Assembly (NCBI RefSeq): GCF_000970205.1
Contig: NZ_CP009512.1
Coordinates: forward strand, 1,426,001-1,490,000
Length of the DNA: 64,000 bases
Direction of reading: 5' to 3'
From: Methanosarcina mazei S-6
GTDB lineage: Archaea; Halobacteriota; Methanosarcinia; Methanosarcinales; Methanosarcinaceae
Shown: one piece after another, positions 33,910-42,754 of the stretch
Layout: each line of letters opens with the position of its first letter
How positions within the stretch are numbered: the first letter of the stretch is position 1
Made by a program: the position numbers and the translations under genes
Notes under the pieces: model-generated
What the model was told of the DNA's origin: nothing
The model's database searches: none
The model's input: only the letters and a program-made list of their open reading frames with translations

Positions 33910-35160
33910 TCAAATCTTCAGTTCATCAAGTGAGACTTCAGAACTGCTGACCGTAACCTCAGGTTCAACCTGGAATAGCGTAAAGTCTTCTTTCAGCCGC
34001 TTAAAACCTCCGCCTGCAATATTAAGGAGAATGACATCGTCTTTTTCCACGTTTCCGGCTTCTACGGCTTTTAACAGGGAAGCAGCCGCAACTGCGGAAG
34101 GTTCCAGGATGTCTATCCCTTCGAGGGACTCAAAAAGGGCTTTTGCTTCAAGGGCCTCTTCTCTTGTGATGGCATACATTATCCCGTCCGTGTCGACAAG
34201 TGCATCATATAGCCCTCCAGTTATGGAATAGGGAGGAGCCCTGTTGGTGAGAACTGTAGCATATGTCTCTTCTATCTGCTTTTTTGCATCCTTCATGTCA
34301 ATGTCAGGGATGATTTCCCTTCTTCCTGCCTTCCAGGCATTGTACATGGGAACAAATGGGAGGTTCTGGGCAAGCTGGAGTTTTGGAAGCTTTGAGCCGA
34401 AACGCCCGTCGTCCCTGAGCCGCAGTGAAGCTTCCCATGCTGACATTCCTCCCGTACCGCTCCCTACAGCCTGGAAATAGTGGTCAGGCATTTTTCCTAT
34501 GGTCACGGCTGCATCAAGCATTACAGTTCCCATCCCTTCCCTTCTGGCAACGTTTCTTGCCCCTCCTTCAGGAACCATTCCCGGGAGTTTTGCAAGCCTG
34601 CCTGCAAGGTTGATAGCATCTGTGTAATCATTACCCGGAGTCATGCTGATAAGATGAATGGAATTAGCAGGTTCTTCAGGAAGCCAGATGCTCGAAACGC
34701 CTGAATCCGGGACCACTATATAAGCGTCCGTGCCTGTAAGGGACGAAGAATATGCAAAAGCTCTTCCAGTGTTGCCTGCAGAGGCAAGAACTATGGCTTT
34801 TCCGCCTGACTCTTTCAGAAGCTGCATTGTAGGGTGGGCTTCCAGTTCTTTGAAACTGCAGGTTTTAATTAATGCTTCTCTTTCGGGCCAGTACCCGCTG
34901 AACCCTATATACAGGTTGGAAAGCCCGAGTTCCTTTGCGAGAGCTTCGCTTTTGTAAGTGATTGGCCCCGCTTCTGTGGTAAGCTCTTCCTGTACAGGGA
35001 GCCAGGAATGGAATCTCCCTATTCCGGGCTGGTCTCTAAGTTCCAGCTTTTTTTCAAAGTAATCCGCCCTCAAAAGGGAGTCGTCATTATCACAGGTTAA
35101 CCTGTATTCCTGTCCGTATTCCCTTCCGCATTTCAGACATTTTAATGTGAATCTTCCCAT
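33910..35160 (-). CDS. Cysteate synthase (PLP-dependent, threonine-synthase-like)
   Basis: Converts phosphoserine and sulphite to cysteate, the Methanosarcina entry into coenzyme M synthesis. 416 residues from ATG 35160. The N-terminus has a threonine synthase-like zinc-ribbon remnant (LKCLKCGREYG). The PLP lysine is likely in ALIKTCSFKELEA near residue 105, with the phosphate-binding loops ASAGNTGRAFAYSS and QAVGSGTGGMSAWEASL. Threonine synthase itself is a near relative, but the sequence and the comDE neighbour decide for cysteate synthase. Confidence 0.9.
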   Translation of the reverse strand: MGRFTLKCLKCGREYGQEYRLTCDNDDSLLRADYFEKKLELRDQPGIGRFHSWLPVQEELTTEAGPITYKSEALAKELGLSNLYIGFSGYWPEREALIKTCSFKELEAHPTMQLLKESGGKAIVLASAGNTGRAFAYSSSLTGTDAYIVVPDSGVSSIWLPEEPANSIHLISMTPGNDYTDAINLAGRLAKLPGMVPEGGARNVARREGMGTVMLDAAVTIGKMPDHYFQAVGSGTGGMSAWEASLRLRDDGRFGSKLPKLQLAQNLPFVPMYNAWKAGRREIIPDIDMKDAKKQIEETYATVLTNRAPPYSITGGLYDALVDTDGIMYAITREEALEAKALFESLEGIDILEPSAVAAASLLKAVEAGNVEKDDVILLNIAGGGFKRLKEDFTLFQVEPEVTVSSSEVSLDELKI

Positions 35161-35169
35161 TGCTATCAA

Positions 35170-35484
35170 AGAAAATTGGGTTTCTTTTACTAAATATATG
35201 TTCCTGAAACATCCGCTTTATATCCTTTATGTGATATTTTTTATTATTAGTTTCCTATTTGAGCTATTTGATTTCGGAGAATGGAAGAAATAAACGCAAA
35301 TAAATGTAAGAAAAATAAGAAGCTTGAATTAAATAAATCATATAAAGAAATTGTATAAAGAAACTATCTAAAGAAACCAAATAAAGGAATCATACAAATA
35401 AATCATAAAAATCATATAAACGAATCATAAATGAAATTGAATTAGTGGACGGCAGGACCGCCACTGAAAATCCAGACTATAATT
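35170..35484. other. Intergenic region with AAATAAATCATA repeats
   Basis: A-rich, with several copies of AAAGAAAC, AATCATA and AAATAAATCATA words between 35335 and 35430, then a hairpin at 35444-35465. No gene seen. Confidence 0.5.
35444..35465 (-). terminator. Hairpin after the exported-protein gene
   Basis: AGTGG-a-CGG pairs with CCG-CCACT around a 5-base loop (one bulged A). On the minus strand it follows the stop codon of the gene at 35485-35943 and is followed by T-rich sequence. Confidence 0.5.
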
Positions 35485-35943
35485 TCAAACATAGAATATG
35501 TCTGGAGTAGCCCTGGCATATTCTATATTTTGCCTTGTCCTGTCGGGATAGACAAGGGTGAGTATATCCGGCTGTATTCCCAGTTCTCTTGAGTCGTGAA
35601 GGTAGTATTCATCGTCATGTCTGGAAATGTCGTTTACGTGGATTAATGCACTGGATCTGCCTATCCTGCGGACCTCTATATTTTCAAAATCAAAAAATAT
35701 ATCCTTTATTTTTGGCTCCAGATGCTTGCTCCCGAACATGAACATATAAACCTGGGCAAAAGGGCTCAGATGGTATTTTATCTGGACATTCGCATCCGTC
35801 CTGTTAAATTCAATCACCATAGTGTCAATATGGATGTAATTCCCTTCCCCGAACTGCTCCGAGTCTTCTCCCGGTGAGATTTTTGCAGCCATTAAAGCAG
35901 CCGAGATTATCAGGGCGATTGTAATTATAGCTTTTACTTTCAT
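35485..35943 (-). CDS. Exported hypothetical protein, 152 aa
   Basis: From ATG 35943 the protein begins with a signal-like segment (MKVKAIITIALIISAALMAA), after which the chain is soluble and beta-rich. Family not recognised. A longer upstream frame (to 36354) overlaps a convincing zinc-ribbon gene on the other strand and is rejected. Conserved-looking parts are IHIDTMVIEFNRTDANVQIK and IEVRRIGRSSALIHV. It is probably anchored or secreted outside the membrane. Confidence 0.65.
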   Translation of the reverse strand: MKVKAIITIALIISAALMAAKISPGEDSEQFGEGNYIHIDTMVIEFNRTDANVQIKYHLSPFAQVYMFMFGSKHLEPKIKDIFFDFENIEVRRIGRSSALIHVNDISRHDDEYYLHDSRELGIQPDILTLVYPDRTRQNIEYARATPDIFYV

Positions 35944-36135
35944 GTGTGTAACGCTGTATTGGTTTTCTTTTCTAATATATTTATTTCTTAAAAATTGTAA
36001 GCCTATTAAGGAATCTCTCCTGCACCTGCAGTTCTGCAATAACATTAAATAGCGTAAAAATAAAGCTATTCCATACTTCAAACTATCTAAAAATAAATGT
36101 GAGAATAAAAGTGAGAATAAAAATGAGGCTGAAAA

Positions 36136-36345
36136 ATGAGCAAAAACATTAACTTCGTCTGCCCGAAATGCGGAAACAGCTCCTACGACATCGGTGAGAT
36201 CCGCACAACAGGTGGCTTGATCAGCAAGCTTCTCGATATTCAGAATAAAAAATTTACCCATATCACCTGCAAGCGCTGCAAATACACAGAATTCTACCAG
36301 GCTGACAGCAGCATGCTCGGAAACATTTTTGATCTTTTCACGTAA
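36136..36345 (+). CDS. Small zinc-ribbon protein, 69 aa
   Basis: Two CxxC pairs, CPKCGN near residue 9 and CKRCKYTEFYQ near residue 45, form a zinc ribbon. The middle reads IGEIRTTGGLISKLLDIQNK. Proteins of this kind bind nucleic acids or act as small adaptors; the exact role is unknown. The ATG follows a GAGGCTG ribosome-binding site. It is divergent from the exported-protein gene. Confidence 0.8.
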   Translation: MSKNINFVCPKCGNSSYDIGEIRTTGGLISKLLDIQNKKFTHITCKRCKYTEFYQADSSMLGNIFDLFT

Positions 36346-36679
36346 AATTTGCAAGTTATGGAGTTTTCAGCGCCCGAGTCCCGTCTCGCCCGAGTCCCGT
36401 CTCGCCCGAATTGCGCCTCGGGAGTCCGCTGTCCTTTTCACTCGCTTCGCTCGTTCAAGAGGACTAATTAAAATATTATAACAGTAAGTTTTAGTAAGAA
36501 AGCAAAATAATCAAAAAAAGCTCTGACCCCTGCAACAATATTCGCTATTTCGTGTCTTTTTTGTTACGCTCGATGGAGACAATGTTTGTTTTATAAACTC
36601 TTATATATAAAAAATTCATGTATGTAAAAAGAGAAACGTTTCTTTGAAGATTTATTCGATTTGCTTCAGAAATCATGTT
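36346..36679. other. Intergenic region with GC-rich tandem words
   Basis: Contains two tandem copies of CCCGAGTCCCGTCTCG (36373-36404) and a third partial one, then ACTCGCTTCGCTCGTT (36451-36466), a short hairpin. The GC-rich block stands out from the AT-rich flanks and may be a terminator or small structured RNA after the zinc-ribbon gene. The last part is AT-rich. Confidence 0.4.
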
Positions 36680-37450
36680 TCAAATCTTTTCAAGCTTTTC
36701 CCGCCTGAGGCTAATTTCTTCCTTGAGCTTCTGATCTCTGGGGTCTTTTTTGCTCAGGATTTCCAGGATTTCAAGAGATTCTTTGAAGTTCTTTTTTGCC
36801 GCTTCTTTTTGCTCTTTTTGAGAAAAGAGAATTCCAAGGTTGTTAAGGGTCATTTCTTTATCTGAGAGGTATTCCGTATCTTCAGGGTAGTTTTGAAGGA
36901 GCTTTTCATATATTTCCAGGGCTTTTTCGTATTTTTCTTTTGCTTCTTCTATCTGTCCCACGCTAAAAAGCAGTTCCCCGAGATTGTTGAGGGTATTTCC
37001 TGCATACATTTGATAAAAGGTGTTTTCCGGGTGGGAATCAAGAAGCTTCTGGCAGATCTCAAGTCCGGTCTCATAGCATTGTTTCGATAGGATAAAGTTG
37101 CCAGCTCTCTGAAAAATATTGCCGAGGTTTCCGATATTGTTGAGGTTAAGACGGATGGTGTCTTTATAGAGTTCGTTTCCCGGGTCTTCTGAGAGCAGTT
37201 TATAGCTGATTTTTAAGGAAAAAACGTAAGTATCCAGAGCTTCTTCAAGCCTGCCAAGGGACTGAAGGATCTGACCCCTCGCTTTTAAGGTGTGGAACAA
37301 AATAGCGTCACTTTTTGCTTCCTGTGCGGCATTTTCAGCTTTCTGGAGCGCTTCAAGGGATTCTTCGGGCTTTCCTTCCTGCATCAGGTCAATTGTTCTG
37401 TTAAAATGTTTTACTGCTTCTTCTCTCAGTCTATCGGGCTTCTCAGGCAT
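36680..37450 (-). CDS. TPR-repeat protein, 256 aa
   Basis: About five tetratricopeptide repeats: GKPEESLEALQKAE, GRLEEALDTYVFSLKISY, GNFILSKQCYETGLEICQ, GQIEEAKEKYEKALEIYE and EQKEAAKKNFKESLEILE. No other domain, no signal peptide. It belongs to a local group with the genes at 38126-38890 and 1-495. TPR proteins are adaptors; the partner cannot be told. Confidence 0.85.
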   Translation of the reverse strand: MPEKPDRLREEAVKHFNRTIDLMQEGKPEESLEALQKAENAAQEAKSDAILFHTLKARGQILQSLGRLEEALDTYVFSLKISYKLLSEDPGNELYKDTIRLNLNNIGNLGNIFQRAGNFILSKQCYETGLEICQKLLDSHPENTFYQMYAGNTLNNLGELLFSVGQIEEAKEKYEKALEIYEKLLQNYPEDTEYLSDKEMTLNNLGILFSQKEQKEAAKKNFKESLEILEILSKKDPRDQKLKEEISLRREKLEKI

Positions 37451-37677
37451 ATTAAAAAAAGGACTTTTATTGCCTTATAGATTATGTTATCGAATTCGTT
37501 TTTTCTTCCTGTTCCTTTCTTTTCCCAACTTTTTATATATTATTAAAAACTATATAATAAATATAACAGGTATTAAAGTTTTAATAGATATTGGAGTTTT
37601 ATACCTTTCTTAAACGCGAGTTTTCTGGATATTTTACTGTTCATCTACATTGAAGGGGTACTTACAGGCAGGGCAGT

Positions 37678-38118
37678 ATGGATCGGGAGACAGAGAAAGA
37701 GAAAATGGACAGAAGTTCATACAGGACTGGCAGTAAGGCTGATGGAAAAGGCAGGTATGAAAAATTCTTAATTACATTAATCGGAATCCTGCTCGCGGCT
37801 ATCTTTTTCTATACCCTTTACATAGGTCAGCTTCTCTGGGGTATAATCATTGATATCCTTATCTTGAGGATTTACTTCCTTGTGCAGCAGGAAAGGCGTT
37901 ATTTCACCGAATGCGACCTGAACGAGGATGAAGCCGGAACTCCTCACGACCCCGGAACAAAGAGAAAGGTCAGGCTTGCAAATATCCTGATCACTTTATT
38001 TGTTCTCGGGCTTGTAGTTTACTCTTATTTTACTCTCCAGTTTATATGGGGGGTGGTCGTCGGGCTGATGGTTCTCCTTTATGTTCACATGCTGCTGTTT
38101 TCCGGAAAAAACCTTTGA
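37678..38118 (+). CDS. Membrane protein with two LonB-anchor-like helical hairpins
   Basis: 146 residues. A charged N-terminus (1-30) precedes two similar membrane hairpins: ILLAAIFFYTLYIGQLLWG-IIIDILIL (about 36-65) and LFVLGLVVYSYFTLQFIWG-VVVGLMVLL (about 105-135), with a soluble linker between. Both resemble the membrane segment of LonB encoded 1.2 kb further on (VVGIIIYSYFVSQLLWGIIA). No catalytic domain. It may interact with or compete for the LonB anchor; that is inference. It converges with a TPR gene 7 bases away. Confidence 0.65.
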   Translation: MDRETEKEKMDRSSYRTGSKADGKGRYEKFLITLIGILLAAIFFYTLYIGQLLWGIIIDILILRIYFLVQQERRYFTECDLNEDEAGTPHDPGTKRKVRLANILITLFVLGLVVYSYFTLQFIWGVVVGLMVLLYVHMLLFSGKNL

Positions 38119-38125
38119 AGGACTT

Positions 38126-38890
38126 TCAAAGCCCTTTCAGTCTTTCCTCTGTCAGGGCGATGGCTTCTTTAACCTTCTCATTTTCAGGCTGCTGGTCCAG
38201 CAGACTTTCCTGCAATTCCAGAGCTTTTTCAAGTTTCTCTTTTGCCGCTCCAGACTCTTCAGGCACCTGATGTTTGAGGCAACCTCCTAACTGGCTGAGC
38301 GCGACTGAAAGTTCTGCCTGATAACCGAGGTTGTCGGGCTTCTCTTTATAAAGTTTTTCGTAAATTTCAATAGCTTCTCTCAGGATTTCACAGGCTTTTT
38401 CGAGGGAGCCGGATTCCATAAGAAGTTCACCGTAATTGTTCAGGTTTTCTCCGGCATAAGATTGGTATACAGCATTCTGAGGGTCCTTTTTGATCAGATC
38501 AAAATAAATTTTTCGGGCTTGAGAATAATATTCGTCAGCTTTATCAATTTCGCTTTTCTTTTTCAGGAGATTTCCAGTATTGCTCAGGGTTGTACCCATG
38601 TAATGCTGGTAATCAGCATTTTCCGGGTCAGTTTTCAGGAGATCTGAACCCGCTTCAAGGGCTTTTTCATAAGCTTCAAGAGCCTGGTCGTATTCTTTTG
38701 CCGAATAGAGAATGCCCCCGCGGGTAAAAAGGATATAATAGAGAGCATCTGTTGATTTCGACTGCCTTGCAGATGTTTCGGCTTTATCCAGAGTCTCTAG
38801 AGCTTTATCCAGTTTTCCTTTCTTGATCTGGCTTACAGCACTGTGAATCTGCTTTAGAAGGAGAAGATTTTTTACCTTGCTTCTGGCCAT
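38126..38890 (-). CDS. TPR-repeat protein, 254 aa
   Basis: Repeats include GKLDKALETLDKAE, KEYDQALEAYEKALEAG, SEIDKADEYYSQARKIY, GSLEKACEILREAIEIYE and ESGAAKEKLEKALELQE. Same length and layout as the gene at 36680-37450, so likely a paralogue. It has a basic N-terminus and no signal peptide. It is divergent from lonB, with about 450 bases between them. Confidence 0.85.
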   Translation of the reverse strand: MARSKVKNLLLLKQIHSAVSQIKKGKLDKALETLDKAETSARQSKSTDALYYILFTRGGILYSAKEYDQALEAYEKALEAGSDLLKTDPENADYQHYMGTTLSNTGNLLKKKSEIDKADEYYSQARKIYFDLIKKDPQNAVYQSYAGENLNNYGELLMESGSLEKACEILREAIEIYEKLYKEKPDNLGYQAELSVALSQLGGCLKHQVPEESGAAKEKLEKALELQESLLDQQPENEKVKEAIALTEERLKGL

Positions 38891-39339
38891 GAAAGAGAAT
38901 TCCTTCCTGTTTTTTAAATAACTGTCGATATCGATTGTGAGGCACTGGATAAACTCCTCAATACAGAGTTTCAGGTCAGGTGATGTTTATATAGGGGATA
39001 TCGCATATTCATGTAAAAAATATCCTGCAAATTCTCCTGTGCATTAATTTGATATTTAATTTTTCCGTCCAGAACTTCGGATCTAATATTAACCAGCAAA
39101 TAGTATATAATGAAAGGCTTCTATATACTGTATGTACAGTGGTAGGTTAATTTTATATACAGTAAGTTTATATAATTAGCCGAAGTATGGATGGGGTTAC
39201 AGTAACTTCAGGAATCTGTTATTGTAACAGCCGCTTTTCCCGTTATTCTACTCAGATTTATTGTTTTTTCAAAAGCGTCAAGTATATAATCTCGATCAGA
39301 TAACGTCTATCAAATAACGTTCGAATATGTGAGCTAACC
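38891..39339. other. Long lonB upstream region
   Basis: About 450 bases shared by the divergent TPR gene and lonB. It contains TATA-like runs and the three dyads listed next. No coding frame. Confidence 0.5.
39127..39230. promoter_or_regulatory. Three inverted repeats upstream of lonB
   Basis: ACTGTA-TG-TACAGT at 39127-39140, GTTAC-A-GTAAC at 39196-39206 and CTGTTA-TTG-TAACAG at 39216-39230. All three share the TGT/ACA half-site logic. They lie 110-210 bases before the lonB start and could bind a stress regulator; no direct evidence. Confidence 0.4.
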
Positions 39340-41409
39340 ATGGTGTATAATAATAATCAGAACATAGACGGATCTTCGGAGAATATGGACAGGCAGGCCC
39401 ATAAAATGGAAGAGCCTGTTCCGAAAGTTGATCCGTCTGCGGCCGACCAGACAAAGGATGAGCCTAACAAGGTCATGGCCGAGTCTGAGTTACATGAAGA
39501 TATAGATGAAGATGTTGACATCGGCTTCCAGTTTGAAGACACTTCAAATATAGAGGTCCCCAAGCTCCTTATTGACCAGGTGCTGGGTCAGGAACACGCA
39601 GTGGAGGTCGTGAGGAAGGCCGCCAGCCAGAGGCGTCACATCATGATGATAGGGACTCCAGGTACAGGAAAGTCCCTGCTTGCAAAAGCAATGGCAGAAC
39701 TTCTTCCTAAAGAGGAGCTCAAGGATATCCTTGTATATCCCAATCTTGAGGATCTCAATAACCCCAAGATAAGAGAGGTTCCGGCCGGAAAAGGTAGAGA
39801 AATTGTCATGGCTCACAAGATGGAAGCAAGAAAGAAAGCCCAGGCACGGAACATGCTTATGATGCTCTTTGTTGTGGGTATTATTATCTATTCTTATTTC
39901 GTCTCCCAGCTTCTCTGGGGTATTATTGCAGGCATATTGATTCTCATGTTAACCCGCCAGTTCCTTCCCAAAGAGGAAATGATGATTCCGAAAATGGCGG
40001 TTTCAAATTATGATAAGGAGCACGCACCTTACATCGATGCAACCGGAGCCCACGCCGGAGCTCTGCTTGGTGATGTCAGGCACGACCCGTTCCAGTCCGG
40101 AGGGCTTGAGACCCCTGCACATGACAGGGTAGAAGCCGGAGACATTCACAAAGCCCACAAAGGTGTGCTTTTCATTGACGAAATCAACACTCTCAGGCTT
40201 GAGTCACAGCAGAGCCTCCTGACCGCGCTTCAGGAAAAGGAATACCCGATTACCGGGCAGTCCGAAAGAAGCTCCGGAGCTCTTGTTAAGACCGAGCCTG
40301 TACCCTGTGACTTTATTATGGTCTCTGCAGGGAACCTGGACGCTGTTCAGAAAATGCACCCCGCACTCAGGTCAAGGATAAAAGGTTACGGGTATGAAGT
40401 CTACATGCGGGACTCCATGGAAGACACACATGAAAACCGGAAGAAACTTGTCCGCTTCGTTGCCCAGGAAGTCATGAGAGACGGTCACATCCCTCACTTT
40501 GACGAGGGAGCTGTAGAAGAAGTGATAAGGGAAGCTAGAAGGCGTGCAGGCAGGAAAGGCCACCTTACCCTCAAACTCCGTGACCTCGGAGGGCTTGTGC
40601 GTGTTGCAGGCGATATTGCCCACTCCGAAGGCGCTCCGCTTACAACTTCCGAGCATGTTCTTGCGGCAAAGAGGATTGCAAGGTCCATAGAACAGCAGCT
40701 TGCAGACAGCTACCTCGAACAGCGCAAGGAATATGAGTCTTTCCTCAGGAAAGGTTCCGCTGTCGGAAGAGTCAACGGGCTTGCAGTTATGGGCGGAGAT
40801 TCGGGAATCGTACTTCCGATTGTATCCGAAGTCACCCCTGCCCTTTCCGGAGCAGAGGGGCGAATTATTGCTACAGGTAAACTCAAGACTATTGCAAAAG
40901 AAGCTGTGCAGAACGTATCCGCAGTTATCAAGAATATGACAGGCACGGATGTCTCGCGCCATGATGTCCACATTCAGTTTGTTGGGACATATGAAGGTGT
41001 GGAAGGAGACAGTGCATCGGTTTCCATAGCAACTGCAGTAATTTCTGCCATTGAAAAGATTCCTGTGGATCAGACTGTCGCAATGACCGGTTCTCTTTCT
41101 GTAAGGGGAGATGTCCTGCCTGTTGGCGGTGTCACCTACAAGATCGAGGCAGCAGCCCAGGCCGGCATGAAGAAAGTCATCATACCCAAAGCCAACGAGG
41201 CAGATGTTCTTGTTGAAAAGGCATACAGGGAAAAGATCCAGATCATTCCTGTTTCCTCAATAGCCGAAGTAATGGAACACAGCCTTGTGGGTCCGAGAAA
41301 GAATACAATTATTGAAAAACTCAAAAATATTACAAAACTAAGTTTCGACATCCCGGAAGTATCACCCGCTTCCGTACAGGCTATTAATCTCTTCGGGTGC
41401 AGGAACTGA
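39340..41409 (+). CDS. lonB: Archaeal LonB membrane-bound ATP-dependent protease
   Basis: 689 residues. An N-terminal acidic stretch, then the AAA+ module with Walker A GTPGTGKS at residues 105-112 and Walker B VLFIDE at 276-281. A membrane hairpin is inserted between them at about 172-206, the hallmark of archaeal LonB. The protease domain holds Ser558 (in EGDSASVS) and Lys601 (in GGVTYKIEAAAQAG), the Ser-Lys dyad. It degrades unfolded and regulatory proteins at the inner membrane face. tldD starts 3 bases after its stop, so lonB-tldD-tldE form an operon. The first ~55 residues are a low-complexity extension; a later start at residue 16 is possible. Confidence 0.95.
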   Translation: MVYNNNQNIDGSSENMDRQAHKMEEPVPKVDPSAADQTKDEPNKVMAESELHEDIDEDVDIGFQFEDTSNIEVPKLLIDQVLGQEHAVEVVRKAASQRRHIMMIGTPGTGKSLLAKAMAELLPKEELKDILVYPNLEDLNNPKIREVPAGKGREIVMAHKMEARKKAQARNMLMMLFVVGIIIYSYFVSQLLWGIIAGILILMLTRQFLPKEEMMIPKMAVSNYDKEHAPYIDATGAHAGALLGDVRHDPFQSGGLETPAHDRVEAGDIHKAHKGVLFIDEINTLRLESQQSLLTALQEKEYPITGQSERSSGALVKTEPVPCDFIMVSAGNLDAVQKMHPALRSRIKGYGYEVYMRDSMEDTHENRKKLVRFVAQEVMRDGHIPHFDEGAVEEVIREARRRAGRKGHLTLKLRDLGGLVRVAGDIAHSEGAPLTTSEHVLAAKRIARSIEQQLADSYLEQRKEYESFLRKGSAVGRVNGLAVMGGDSGIVLPIVSEVTPALSGAEGRIIATGKLKTIAKEAVQNVSAVIKNMTGTDVSRHDVHIQFVGTYEGVEGDSASVSIATAVISAIEKIPVDQTVAMTGSLSVRGDVLPVGGVTYKIEAAAQAGMKKVIIPKANEADVLVEKAYREKIQIIPVSSIAEVMEHSLVGPRKNTIIEKLKNITKLSFDIPEVSPASVQAINLFGCRN

Positions 41410-41411
41410 TC

Positions 41412-42752
41412 ATGAATAGTATTATGCAGGACATTAAATTTTATGACTGCAGGGTGATAGAAGGCAGTTCCACTTCTATCGTCCTGGATAACGGAAAGAT
41501 AGAAGAAATATCCCGAAACTTCACAAAGGGGGCCGGAATAAGGGCCCTCTGCGGAGGTTCCTGGGGCTATACGGCTGTTGAAGGGGATATTAACCTTAAA
41601 CGCGGGGTCGACACGGCCTCAAAACTTGCTTTTTCTATGAATGCGAGCACCCCCAAAGAAGATGTAGAACTTGCAGCCGTGGATTCTCCTGAAGTAAGGG
41701 ATCTTCCTGAGGTAAGGACTAACCCTAGAGATATTGCAATTGAAGAAAAAGTAAGCCTTTTGAAGAGTATTGAAGAACACGCAAAGCTTGAAGGTGTTCA
41801 CAGTACAAAGGTAATGTATCTCGAGTCTGAGTTTAAAGTTGATTACCGGAACTCCGAAGGTCTGGAATGTGAATATGAGCTTTTAAATGTCGGTTTTGCA
41901 GTCTCTGCCGTTGCTTCGGAAAACGGCGTTTATCAGGCAGGCAGGGAAAGCCGTTTCGGGTACGGTTATGAGCTTTTTGAAAACGAAAATGTTCTCGAAC
42001 TTGCCGGAAAAGCGGGAAAGACCGCGCTTGAACTCTTAAAAGCTAAAACACCTAAAGGCGGGGAAATGCCTGTGGTGCTTGACCAGGAGCTGGCAGGCGT
42101 ATTTGCCCATGAAGCCGTGGGGCATGCTTCAGAAGCCGACCTTGTGCTTGAAGGTGATTCCATTCTTGAAAACAGGATAGGAGAACAGATCGCATCTCCG
42201 CTTATTAACATTATTGACGACCCGACTCTGCATGAGTTTGGATATTATCCTTTTGATGCAGAAGGTTCGGAGTCAAAAAGGACTGAGATAATAAAGGACG
42301 GAATTTTTAACTCTTATCTCCACTCCCGGGAAACAGCAGCCAAACTTGGAGGAACTCCGGGAAACTGCAGGGCTCAGGGTTATTCCATGCCCGTTGTCAG
42401 GATGAGCAACACATTCATTGACAACGGAGATTCCAGGTTTGAAGAGATGCTCGAGGAAGTAAAGGACGGCATGTACCTTATAGGGTCAAGAGGCGGACAG
42501 GTAAACACCGGAGAAGGTATATTCCAGTTCAATGCCGAAAAAGGGTACCTTATAAAAAACGGAGAGCTTACCGGGCTCTTAAGGGACGTCTCTCTTTCAG
42601 GAAAGACGCTTGAAATCCTTAACCATGTGACCCTAGTCGGCAACGACCTGAAAATGACTGCCGGACGATGCGGAAAAGCCGGACAGCTTGTACCTGTGTC
42701 TGACGGGTCCCCACATATTGCCATTTCGAAAGCACTTGTAGGAGGTGCCTGA
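41412..42752 (+). CDS. tldD: Metalloprotease TldD
   Basis: TldD and TldE/PmbA together form a zinc protease that degrades small unfolded or natural-product peptides. The zinc motif HEAVGH lies at about residues 233-238, with the downstream GYYPFDAEGSESKRTEII and MSNTFIDNGD blocks. 446 residues, usual length. ATG 41412 is chosen; the frame also has an ATG at 41397 overlapping lonB. tldE begins 3 bases after the stop. Confidence 0.93.
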   Translation: MNSIMQDIKFYDCRVIEGSSTSIVLDNGKIEEISRNFTKGAGIRALCGGSWGYTAVEGDINLKRGVDTASKLAFSMNASTPKEDVELAAVDSPEVRDLPEVRTNPRDIAIEEKVSLLKSIEEHAKLEGVHSTKVMYLESEFKVDYRNSEGLECEYELLNVGFAVSAVASENGVYQAGRESRFGYGYELFENENVLELAGKAGKTALELLKAKTPKGGEMPVVLDQELAGVFAHEAVGHASEADLVLEGDSILENRIGEQIASPLINIIDDPTLHEFGYYPFDAEGSESKRTEIIKDGIFNSYLHSRETAAKLGGTPGNCRAQGYSMPVVRMSNTFIDNGDSRFEEMLEEVKDGMYLIGSRGGQVNTGEGIFQFNAEKGYLIKNGELTGLLRDVSLSGKTLEILNHVTLVGNDLKMTAGRCGKAGQLVPVSDGSPHIAISKALVGGA

Positions 42753-42754
42753 AG

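Noticed and set aside
33782-33913. 44-residue N-terminal extension of ComDE from a TTG
   Set aside because: The ATG at 33781 has a ribosome-binding site and matches the family start; the extension has no family support.
35944-36354. N-terminal extension of the exported protein
   Set aside because: It covers the zinc-ribbon gene on the opposite strand and would place a signal peptide in the middle of the chain.
39340-41409. BrxL-type Lon-like protease completing the BREX set
   Set aside because: The membrane hairpin, Ser-Lys dyad and operon with tldD/tldE identify ordinary archaeal LonB, 35 kb from brxBC.
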